This document shows, piece after piece, positions 6,729 to 15,100 of a DNA stretch of 40,780 bases (position 1 is its first letter; each line of letters begins with the position of its first letter). The stretch is from an uncultured Anaerolineales bacterium (GTDB lineage Bacteria; Chloroflexota; Anaerolineae; UBA4142): NCBI GenBank assembly GCA_903825565.1, contig CAIKBD010000196.1:1-40780 (forward strand), written 5' to 3'. Below the pieces are notes generated by a model that saw only the letters and a list, made by a program, of their open reading frames with translations, ran no database searches and was not told the origin of the DNA. Both the position numbers and the translations under genes were made by a program.

Positions 6729-9161
6729 TCAATTTTTCTTTAGAACGATCAGAAATTCGGATTTCATCCCTTCCGGGTTTTTGTTTTTGCGGCGACCGAA
6801 CAGTTGCCGATTTTTGATCCGATCTTCAAGGACGCGCTGCAACGTCCAACCGCGCTCGCCGAAATACTCCGCGAAAACGCGCCAAGTTGCAACCTCGATG
6901 CCGTCAATTCTGGGATTGCCGACAAAAATGCATGCCGTGCCGCCGCCGCGCAAATAACGCATAGCGTTTTCAAACGCCTGCAGCGTAAAGCCAAAGTACG
7001 CATCTAACAGTGCGCGGAGATCGGGGCGCGTGAGGTTCGCTCGCACTGCGTTGAGTGTGGGCGTCTCGGGCGACAGCGTCGTTTTGCGGTACGGAATTTC
7101 CAGGCGGCTCAACTGTTTGATCTCGGCTTCGGTGTGCCCCAACCAATACAGTTCTAATTTCGAAGTTCGAATATACTCCTGCGCTTGCAAATAGGGCGGT
7201 GAACTGATCAGGCAATCTACCGCTTGGCTCTGCGCGGGTTGCCACGTTGCCGAATCAATGCCGGTGTATGTGACCACTTGGTTGTGGTTGTGCGCGAGGG
7301 TCGCGGCGAGTTGTTGTGCGCGCGTGAGGTTTTCTAACGCGGTCTCGGCAATGAACGCATCCAGTTGGGCGTGCCAGTCTTGTTGCAAGCGTGCGGCAAT
7401 TTCGGCGGCTTTGGTTTTCGACTTGAAGAGTTTGGGGGTTTTGTGCTCGGCATACGAAAATTGTTTGCTCGCTTTGAGCAACGCCGATTCGATGACGAGC
7501 GCATACGGATCGGCTCCCAATTGTTTTTGCCAGCCCCAGTAGCGGCTGAGCGTCTCTAGCATTTGCGGCGGATACCAGTACGCCAAGTTTGACCAGTCGG
7601 GATGGAAGGTCTGTGCGCTGGAGCGCATTTCGGCGAGTTGGCGCTGGAGCGTCGTTGCGTCCAAGTCGGTTCGCCGAAAGCGCATTTTCAAAGCGACGAT
7701 GTGTTGCAAAAGCGGATTGAGGTCGAGCAAGATTGCATTGCGTTCGCACAGTAGCGCTTCCAAGCCGACGGTGCCCGATCCAGCGAACGGATCAATGACC
7801 CAGCCATCGTACGGCGTAAACTCACGAATGCAATACCGCACTACCTGCGGAATGAACTTGGCGGGATAATAAAACAACCCGTGCGTCAAATAATTGGTGT
7901 CGGTGATTTCCGGGATCAGGGCGCGAAAACTAACCGGCTCCGGTTGCCCGGTGATTTCCGCTCGGGGAAAATCTAACAAGGGCGATTGCCGGTAAGTGCC
8001 GCGTGGTTCTGCCAGTGTGGGTGGGGGCGTCGCGCGGGCGCGTTCGTAAATCGCTTTGAGAAAAAGGAGATCGCGAATATATAAGGATTGATCCCCGGGT
8101 GAACGCACCGGCAGACTGTCTTCTTTCCACTCAGTGACAAGCCGCTGCGTAGCCAGATCGATAGACTGGCAAAGTTGAGCGTAAGACTTGAAATCGAAGG
8201 CAAGACCGAGGCGACTGAATTTTTGGTTCAGTAAACGAATATTGGAGACATTACGGAGCGCAAACGTATCAATTTCCAAGCTCGCAAGAGCATAAGCCAC
8301 CCATAGATCGTCCCAACTTTCAATTGTTTGCACAATATCGCGCACAGCGGATGCGGATTGAGAACCATCCGGATCATCCCAATCGAAAACGCTTTGGAGA
8401 ATTTCATCTGTGCCGTATGCCATTTTCAAAGTAATGCGTTTGGCTACGGGGATGCCTTTGCCAATTTGTTCAAATGCTTTGCGGTCGAGCGGCGTATGAT
8501 CTTTGAGCGAGTGATAGATTTTTTCGATGGTGGATTCACGCTGTTGAGCATCCCGTTGATCCCAAACGCAAATCAGATAGAGGATTTTATCTTTCGGCGT
8601 AACCTTGAGCCGAAGTAGCCCGCGCAATAAATCTACTAGCGAACCTTTGGCGGTTGTTCCGCCCGTGTCATCGCGAGAGCGCAATTGCATCACGATCATT
8701 TTGTGCGATTGCGGATTGACGCCCATTACATCAATGTCATTATGCGGAACCGGTTTGCCAAAAGACTTTTCCAAGAGTGGAAGCATCTCTTTTTTTACGC
8801 TATCGGGCACCAGAGAAAATTGGGTATGTTCGCGCAAAATTGTTTTGAAAACTTCTTCCAACACCTTGCCTTGGCGAGCGCGGTAGGAACTGTGAAAAAA
8901 CTGATGAAAAGAGAACATCAGCGAATAATAGCGCGCCGTTGCGTAATCCGGCGCAAGAGTTGCGGTTCGGTTGATTCCGGCGGCAAATTTTTTGATGCTA
9001 TCCAAGGCATCTTCCAACGATTGGAAATCTTCCTCGAACAAACAAGTGACGAGGTCGCGCGCTAGCTCCAAAGGACTGGCTAAAATGCGCTTTGCGGGAA
9101 TCGTTTGGGCGTTGTCGTCTGCTAAAAGGAGAAACGTTCTTGCCTGGTAAATATCATCCAT
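6729..9161 (-). CDS. Large DNA methyltransferase with additional N-terminal (possibly nuclease-like) region
   Basis: A protein of 810 residues. The C-terminal half is an adenine-N6 or cytosine-N4 DNA methyltransferase: a lead-in THGLFYYPAKFIPQVVR at about 426-442, the AdoMet-binding motif I DPFAGSG at 457-463, and the catalytic motif IV SSPPY at 653-657, giving the order I then IV. The N-terminal 350 residues are not a methyltransferase. The stretch HNDIDVMGVNP (141-150) followed by MIVMQLRSRDDTGG (155-168) resembles a PD-(D/E)XK nuclease core with Asp142/Asp144 and a QxR in place of ExK. If correct, this is a one-protein restriction-modification enzyme; otherwise it is an orphan methyltransferase. 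No separate nuclease or specificity gene is nearby. GGAG lies 8 bases before the ATG. It sits between a thioesterase and an aminotransferase gene, an unusual place for an R-M gene. Confidence 0.8.
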   Translation of the reverse strand: MDDIYQARTFLLLADDNAQTIPAKRILASPLELARDLVTCLFEEDFQSLEDALDSIKKFAAGINRTATLAPDYATARYYSLMFSFHQFFHSSYRARQGKVLEEVFKTILREHTQFSLVPDSVKKEMLPLLEKSFGKPVPHNDIDVMGVNPQSHKMIVMQLRSRDDTGGTTAKGSLVDLLRGLLRLKVTPKDKILYLICVWDQRDAQQRESTIEKIYHSLKDHTPLDRKAFEQIGKGIPVAKRITLKMAYGTDEILQSVFDWDDPDGSQSASAVRDIVQTIESWDDLWVAYALASLEIDTFALRNVSNIRLLNQKFSRLGLAFDFKSYAQLCQSIDLATQRLVTEWKEDSLPVRSPGDQSLYIRDLLFLKAIYERARATPPPTLAEPRGTYRQSPLLDFPRAEITGQPEPVSFRALIPEITDTNYLTHGLFYYPAKFIPQVVRYCIREFTPYDGWVIDPFAGSGTVGLEALLCERNAILLDLNPLLQHIVALKMRFRRTDLDATTLQRQLAEMRSSAQTFHPDWSNLAYWYPPQMLETLSRYWGWQKQLGADPYALVIESALLKASKQFSYAEHKTPKLFKSKTKAAEIAARLQQDWHAQLDAFIAETALENLTRAQQLAATLAHNHNQVVTYTGIDSATWQPAQSQAVDCLISSPPYLQAQEYIRTSKLELYWLGHTEAEIKQLSRLEIPYRKTTLSPETPTLNAVRANLTRPDLRALLDAYFGFTLQAFENAMRYLRGGGTACIFVGNPRIDGIEVATWRVFAEYFGERGWTLQRVLEDRIKNRQLFGRRKNKNPEGMKSEFLIVLKKN

Positions 9162-9201
9162 CTCTAAAACTCCGCGTGCTGCCCGTCGAAAATTTGCGCG
9201 C

Positions 9202-9726
9202 TCACTTTTTCTTCGCGCGCGTCAGCCGCAACTGTTGGCGCGCTTCGGCTTCATCCCAGCGCCGCCGGTCTTGGTCCGTTTCGAGAATGAGCGGGGGCAC
9301 GGTGCAGGGTTTGCCGGCGTCGTCGAGCGCGACGAACACGGCATACGCCGAGTTGGTGTGCGTGATCTCGCCAGTGATCGGATTCTCCGCCTCGACGCGC
9401 ACGCCGACCTCGATGGATGATTTGCCGACCCAGTTCACCGCCGAGTGCAACATAATAACGTGCCCCACGCGGACCGGCGACAAGAACGTGATCGAGTCCA
9501 TCGCTACGGTGACGACGGGACGGCGCGCGTGCCGCATCGCCGCGAGCGCGCCGGCTTCGTCCACCAACTTCATGACATATCCGCCGTGCACATTGCCTAG
9601 CGGGTTGGCATCCGATGGCATCATTTGTTGACTGAGCATTACTTGCGATTCGGACGCGCACTTGGCGGGCAAGCGCGCGTCGCCGCCGTGCACATTCAAT
9701 TCAACTTGCGGGCGTTCGTCGGTCAT
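9202..9726 (-). CDS. Acyl-CoA thioesterase (hotdog fold, YciA/BACH type)
   Basis: A protein of 174 residues with one hotdog domain. The signature is MMPSDANPLGNVHGGYVMKLVDEAGALAA, where Asn/His-Gly-Gly followed by Asp-Glu-Ala marks the acyl-CoA hydrolase active site. It is followed by VTVAMDSITFLSPVRVGHVI and SIEVGVRVEAENP. These enzymes cleave acyl-CoA to free acid and CoA in the cytoplasm. The tail is highly charged and ends in several lysines. A GAGGAAAAGT ribosome-binding site precedes the ATG at 9726, and a promoter lies at 9778-9805. It is the first gene of the three-gene minus-strand unit with the methyltransferase and aminotransferase. Confidence 0.88.
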   Translation of the reverse strand: MTDERPQVELNVHGGDARLPAKCASESQVMLSQQMMPSDANPLGNVHGGYVMKLVDEAGALAAMRHARRPVVTVAMDSITFLSPVRVGHVIMLHSAVNWVGKSSIEVGVRVEAENPITGEITHTNSAYAVFVALDDAGKPCTVPPLILETDQDRRRWDEAEARQQLRLTRAKKK

Positions 9727-9777
9727 ACTTTTCCTCGCTGTGTTGATAACAGAACTCTAAATTTCTCTGCGCGAGTG

Positions 9778-9805
9778 AGTATAGCGCGATTTGGATTTTT
9801 GACAA
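9778..9805 (-). promoter_or_regulatory. Promoter for the thioesterase-methyltransferase-aminotransferase unit
   Basis: On the minus strand: TTGTCA (9805-9800), 16-base spacer, TATACT (9783-9778). It overlaps the plus-strand promoter at 9791-9819, so firing in both directions at once is unlikely. Confidence 0.7.
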
Positions 9806-9819
9806 CCCCTTGTTATAAT
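9791..9819 (+). promoter_or_regulatory. Promoter for the TPT membrane protein gene
   Basis: TTGGAT at 9791-9796, 17-base spacer, perfect TATAAT at 9814-9819. Confidence 0.7.
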
Positions 9820-9873
9820 AGCCGCGCAACGAACTAATGGGGAGGTTGGCGCGGCGGTGCGATACAATCCAGA

Positions 9874-10335
9874 ATGGTATGCGGCGAGGCGCGCGTAGTG
9901 TATAACGACGATCCCGAATGGGCTGCGCCGCCTACCGGCGGGTGGTGGGCGAGTTTGTCTGCGGGGCAACAACTGGGGTACGGTTGTTTTGCCATCGTAA
10001 TGATCGGCGCATTCGTGATGTATTGCGCCGGGACGATCAGTTGGTTGGCGCGTCCGGCGCTGACCCAGCGCGAGCCAACGCCGACGATGATGGCGCGTTC
10101 GACGGTCGTGCCGACTTTAACCTTGGTGCCTCCCACGTTTATCAAAGTGCCGGGTGGGACGCTCGTTGCGACGCCGACGCAAATGTCCATTCCGACGCGT
10201 GTGCCGCCTTCGCTAACCCCCACGGTCGATCTCACGAACCCGGCGCCGGCGATCACGACGACCGTGACGCTCACGGCAACCGTGACGCGCACACCCACGC
10301 GGCGCACCACGCCGACGCTGATGCCGCGACCCTAA
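9874..10335 (+). CDS. Single-pass membrane protein with Thr/Pro-rich external tail
   Basis: Up to 153 residues: a short N-terminal part (NDDPEWAAPPTGGWWASLS), one transmembrane helix (LGYGCFAIVMIGAFVMYCAG) and then about 90 residues rich in Thr, Pro and Val with no recognisable domain. The tail is likely outside the cell. The start is uncertain. ATG 9874 gives the longest frame; GTG 9898 has GAGG 10 bases upstream and starts just before VYNDDPEW. A strong GGGGAGG at 9839-9845 instead precedes a 13-codon frame from GTG 9857 that reads RYNPEWYAARRA and stops, so the 5' end may have been altered. Function unknown. Confidence 0.6.
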   Translation: MVCGEARVVYNDDPEWAAPPTGGWWASLSAGQQLGYGCFAIVMIGAFVMYCAGTISWLARPALTQREPTPTMMARSTVVPTLTLVPPTFIKVPGGTLVATPTQMSIPTRVPPSLTPTVDLTNPAPAITTTVTLTATVTRTPTRRTTPTLMPRP

Positions 10336-10341
10336 AATCGA

Positions 10342-10385
10342 ACAAAAAAGTTGGGCAAGTTTTCGGGCTTGCCCAACTTTTTTTA
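10342..10385. terminator. Bidirectional terminator between convergent genes
   Basis: Perfect 13-base stem AAAGTTGGGCAAG / CTTGCCCAACTTT, 8-base loop, A-run before and T-run after. It overlaps the stop codon of the minus-strand ATPase gene. Confidence 0.9.
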
Positions 10386-12101
10386 TTTGTTCGGTCGGGT
10401 GAGTCTGTCCCAGCCATCGCGGATTTTTTGCAGATTGCCGAGGACGGTGAGCACAAACGCGAGCGCGCTGACGAGCGAGATGCCGATGGAGATAATAAAG
10501 CCAGAATAAAAATCCACCCGAAAGGTGAGCGGGATGGTGTGCGTGGGCATCGCGCGATTCGCCGGTTGCACGATCAATTCGACGCGCCGTTCCTCCGTGC
10601 GCGGATTGAACGGATTGTACGGAATGACGCCAGCGCCATGTTGATTCAGCGTGATCGCAAAACGTTCCTGGCTTGCCGGGGGTTTGAGTTCGCGCCGCGC
10701 GGCACCCTCGAGCGAAATGTCGTCCGCCTGATCCTTGTTCAACGTGATCATGAGCGGCTCGCTGAATTTTTCGACTTCGACGCGAACTTGAGTCGGTGTG
10801 TCGGCATTAGCGCGCAGAATTGGATCGTAGCGCACGATAGCCGTCGCGCCGAATGCGGACAGTTCCGCGCGCGTGTTGATCGAGCGCGATGTCAGGAGAA
10901 TATCGGTGGCGTAAACGTAGAGAAACGGAAGGTTAACGAGCAACGTCACCAGTGCGATCAAGAGCAGGGAGACGCGCCACAAGGGAAACCGGCGCGGCGG
11001 GGTGATTTGCGGTGGTTCCGCCGGAATGTCAAACACATCCTGCAATGCGGCGAGGTAGATAGCATTCCGAACGACACACTGCGACTCGACTTCGCGGATC
11101 AATCCCAACATTTCCAATTTCACCGTGGCTTTGGTGTGCCGATTAAAGTTGACGGGTTTGCCGATGACGATGTCGCGGAGCGTTGCCTGAATCGTTGCGT
11201 CGGTATGCTCTTGCGCTTGGCGCAAGATGCGTTCGACGTGCCCGTCGTTGCGGAGAATTTCGGCGGCAGTTTGGTCAACCACTTTGGCGGTGATGGTGTG
11301 GGGATGGGTCTGCTCAATTACCTGGCACATTTTTTGCGTGAGGTACGGATGCCCGGCAGTATGATCGAAATTCAGTTGGGCAGTTTCACGCGGCGCGGCG
11401 ATGTTGAGCCGCGCAAAATTGGCGACGAGCGTTTGGACGCCGGCAACGTCAAAATCTTTGAGGTAGATGCGGTCGGTGATATTGTGGAGCGGCGAGTTGC
11501 GATCTTCCGCCGCGAGCCGTTGCAGTTCGTGCGCGCCGCTCAACACGAACAAGTATTTTTCAAACGCGGCGTCTTCTTCTTTGCGGCGGCTGGAAAAGAC
11601 ATGGCGGATTGTGCCGAAGAACGGCGTCGCCACGCTTTCGCGGATTGTTTCGACTTCGTCCAGCAAAATCACGATGCGCGGTGTTTGGGCTTGCCGCGCC
11701 ACGTCGAACAGGAATTGGCGAAAGGTGATCGAGTTGGTGGGGCGAATGAGGTCTTTGGGGACGGTGCCGCGCGGAAAGATCGGCGCGAGCTCGGTTCGCA
11801 TTTCGCTGGCGATGAACGCGTAGAGTTGATCCTCCGGCTGATTGTCCAGCAACGTGAGATCGATCAACGCGACGCCGATGCCGTATTGCCGCAGGCGCGC
11901 GCGCATTTGGTACAGCAGTGTAGTCTTGCCGGTTTGGCGTGAACCGAGCAATGCCAGGTACGCGTCAATCGTGTTGGCGCGTGCCACGCGCACCAGGCGT
12001 TCCAATTCGGGGCGAGCGACATGGATGGCGCTGTCGTTCACCGGGTCAAGGGGTCCCCACGTCTTGAAAAGCGAGTGTTCGGTCGAGTCGGGCAGGGTCA
12101 T
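10383..12101 (-). CDS. Membrane-anchored P-loop ATPase (AAA/STAND-like) with external beta-rich domain
   Basis: A protein of 572 residues. The N-terminal ATPase has Walker A GSRQTGKT at 53-60 and Walker B RIVILLDEVE at 142-151, in the arrangement of AAA-like/STAND NTPases. Residues about 290-365 look like a winged-helix region. A transmembrane helix follows at about 375-397 (LLLIALVTLLVNLPFLYVY), then about 135 residues predicted outside the cell and beta-rich, then a second helix at about 534-557, leaving a short cytosolic end. Its ATG overlaps the stop of the preceding propeller-ATPase gene by 4 bases (ATGA), so the two are translationally coupled and probably made in fixed ratio. I recognise no effector domain. 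Role is inferred to be a membrane signalling or complex-forming partner of the first ATPase. Confidence 0.8.
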   Translation of the reverse strand: MTLPDSTEHSLFKTWGPLDPVNDSAIHVARPELERLVRVARANTIDAYLALLGSRQTGKTTLLYQMRARLRQYGIGVALIDLTLLDNQPEDQLYAFIASEMRTELAPIFPRGTVPKDLIRPTNSITFRQFLFDVARQAQTPRIVILLDEVETIRESVATPFFGTIRHVFSSRRKEEDAAFEKYLFVLSGAHELQRLAAEDRNSPLHNITDRIYLKDFDVAGVQTLVANFARLNIAAPRETAQLNFDHTAGHPYLTQKMCQVIEQTHPHTITAKVVDQTAAEILRNDGHVERILRQAQEHTDATIQATLRDIVIGKPVNFNRHTKATVKLEMLGLIREVESQCVVRNAIYLAALQDVFDIPAEPPQITPPRRFPLWRVSLLLIALVTLLVNLPFLYVYATDILLTSRSINTRAELSAFGATAIVRYDPILRANADTPTQVRVEVEKFSEPLMITLNKDQADDISLEGAARRELKPPASQERFAITLNQHGAGVIPYNPFNPRTEERRVELIVQPANRAMPTHTIPLTFRVDFYSGFIISIGISLVSALAFVLTVLGNLQKIRDGWDRLTRPNK

Positions 12102-15100
12102 GGGGTCGCTCCCTGGGCGCTACGAATTTCTTGAGTGAAACTTCCGACCAGCCCGACGACATCTTGGCTACGCCGCAACACTTCGGGGAAGGCGTGCGCG
12201 GCGAAGGTGTACTTGGGTCCGTCGCGGCGTAAGATCGAGTAAAGGGTCAGTCCTTCAAAAGCGGCTTCCAGTTGTGCGGGCGGCACCGCGAGGTTGCGCG
12301 CGCGCAAGAGGTCGGCGATTTCGGGTTGGGTGACGGCAGGATGTTCCAACATCAATAACGTGATCAACCGTTCGAGTGGGGTGGCGTTGCCCCAGGAAAT
12401 TTCGACAAAGTATTCGGCGAATTGCGCCGAGCGCGCAATCGAATCAATATCGGCGCGCGTGATGATGCGTTCGCGGCGATGATTGATGCGCTCGATCAAT
12501 TGTTGACAGATGTATTGCACCAGGTTCGGGTGCTCCGCAGCAAGTTCAACCGTTTGATCGGCGAGATCGTTGCCTTCCTCCAAGGTGATGCCCATTTCTT
12601 GCATCGGGTCAATGACCACGCGGCGGGCTTCTTCTTTGGAGAGATAGGTCAGCGGGATCAAATTGCAGAAATTGAAAAAGACGAGTTGCGGATTATGCAG
12701 CGCGGCGTTGAGCACTTTTTCGCCACAAAACACAAAGCGCACCGGCAATTCTTGCGCGAGCGCACGAATAATCCGAAAGAGCGGTTCGCCGTTTTTAATG
12801 TCATAGTTCAGCAAGCTGTCAATTTCATCGAAGAGCATGACGATGGTGCGCGAGGGATATTGCGCGGGCAAGTCGGTGATGAGCCGGCGAAATGCTTCGG
12901 GGGTCGGCGTCGCCAGCGGCATTTTCCACATCGTGTCAATTGTTTCGAATAGCTCTTCGTGCGTGAGCACCGCTTGGCAGTCGAGATAAAACGGTTGATA
13001 TTCGGGCGCATCTTGCAACAGTTGGAACACGCGCGAGAGCACCGATGTTTTGCCGATTTTACGTCCGCCTACGATGGCAAAGTTGGTGTCGCGCACGGTG
13101 CGAACTATTGTTTTCAGTTCATGCTCGCGGCCAAAGAACATGTTGGTGGGCACGGGCCCGCTGGTGACGTATGGCGAGACAACGGTCAGATCAACCTGGC
13201 TCAAGATAATTTCGACGAGACGGCGTGCATGATCCCGGGCGTCCAGCAAATTACGAATGTTGCTACCATCCAACACGATAAAGTCGTGCGCGGCTTCGCG
13301 CACCAAGTGTTTGAACGATTGGCGCGGGTCTTTGGGCGGCGCATCGCGCAGATCAATGATCAGCGCAAAGTAGCTGACCATATTCAGCACGCCCATCAAA
13401 TCGCGCAGGGCTTCGAGATCGCTTTCTTGCGCTTGCCGGCGCGGCACAAAGATGATGGGAAAGCGCGGTGGAATTTTTAGTCGCAATGCCGGCGCGCGCA
13501 CGACGTATCCGATCAACCCTTTGTACGTGCGCTCGTCAATGCGGGTAAAGCCGAGCAACGAACAGAGTTGATCCACCATTTGACCGGTGACGGACTTGAA
13601 CGCTTCTTCGTTGCCGACCTCTTCCCAAGCGGCTTTCCAATGGCTGAGAAATTTTTGCGCGGTGATGAAATTATCCTGGCGCAAAACGGGTGGTACGGTT
13701 TGCAAATTCAACGCATCGGTAGGATGCACGGTGACGTAATATTGCAACGCGCGTGCTAGGTTGCGGCGCGGCATTTTGTGAAGCGTGCTACTGTTCGCTT
13801 CGCCGCTCGTGCGCAATGCCAAAGTGATTGCGTTTTCCCATTGTGCCCACTCTTGCTGCCATGCACGCGCTTTGGCGGCAGGACTGAATCGGGTGCGCCA
13901 TAGACCTGCGCCCACGCTAAATACAAGCAGGAGTGTCACCCCGCCCAGCGCGATGGCGGTGAGCCATTCGCTCGGTACGGTACTGCGAAACGAATCTGCG
14001 CCGCGCAACGCGCCATTGCCGTTGGTGCCGGCGAACACCGTTTCGGGGTTTTGCGGGTCAATGGCGATGGCTTGCACTTCGACATTCAGCGCCAAGCCGG
14101 TTTTGGCGGTAACCCAAGTTGCGCCGCTGTCGTCGCTGCGATAGATGCCGCGATCCGTGCCCGCGTACAGAATATTGGATGCGCTTGGGTTGAATGTGAG
14201 CGCGTACAACCGTTCCCGCGCCGGAAACGTGGCGCGTCCCAGGGCTTGCCATTTTTCGCCGGCATCGTCACTGCGATAGACGCCGTTGGAGACATAACCT
14301 ACCACCACCGTCTTTGGCGTGTGCGGATCGAAGAGCACCGCACGCACTTCATCGGCGGGCAATTGCGTGGATGCGTTTTGCCACGTGGCGTTGGGCGTAG
14401 CGCTGTTGAGCAGGTACAAACCGCGATCTGTTCCGGCATACAAGGTGTTGGGCGGCGCAAGGGTCAAGACATTTACGCGCGCGGAACTGCCCAAACCGTT
14501 GGTCTGCGGCGTCCACTTTTGTCCGCCATCCGTGCTCATGTACAACCCGTTGCCCCAGGTGCCGACGTACAACGCCGTGCGATTGTCCGCGTCGCGCACA
14601 ATCGCAAGACTGCCCAGCGGCGCATTCGCGGCGAGGTTTTCGACGAGGCGTGTGAAATTTGCGCCGCTATCCTGCGACACGAACAGCGAACTGCCCCAAC
14701 TGCCGGCGTAGACAGTGGCGGGGTTTTGCGGATCGGTGGTGAGCGAGGTGATGCGTGGATCGGGCACGCCGTTGACCTCGACCCAGGTTGCGCCGTGATC
14801 GGGACTGCGGAACAAACCGAAACTGGTGGCGGCGAGCAAAGCGCTGGGATTGCCGGCGGCGATGGCGAGTTGGTTGACGTTTGTGTTAATCAACCCTGTA
14901 TTGAGCGGCGTCCAGTTTTGACCCTCGTCCGTCGTTTTCCAAATCCCTTGGACGGTCGCCGCATACAATGTATTGGTGTTGCCCAATGCCAGCGAAACGA
15001 TAGACAGATTACCGAGCGATTTGGGAAGCAAGCCCCATGCGCCGCCGCCGTCGGTCGAGCGCACAATGCCTTGCGGGAGCACGGCAAAGAGCCGATCGGG

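Noticed and set aside
9918-11942. Plus-strand frame of 674 residues across the second ATPase gene
   Set aside because: It runs through a bidirectional terminator and opposes a gene with intact Walker motifs; a shadow of high-GC coding sequence.
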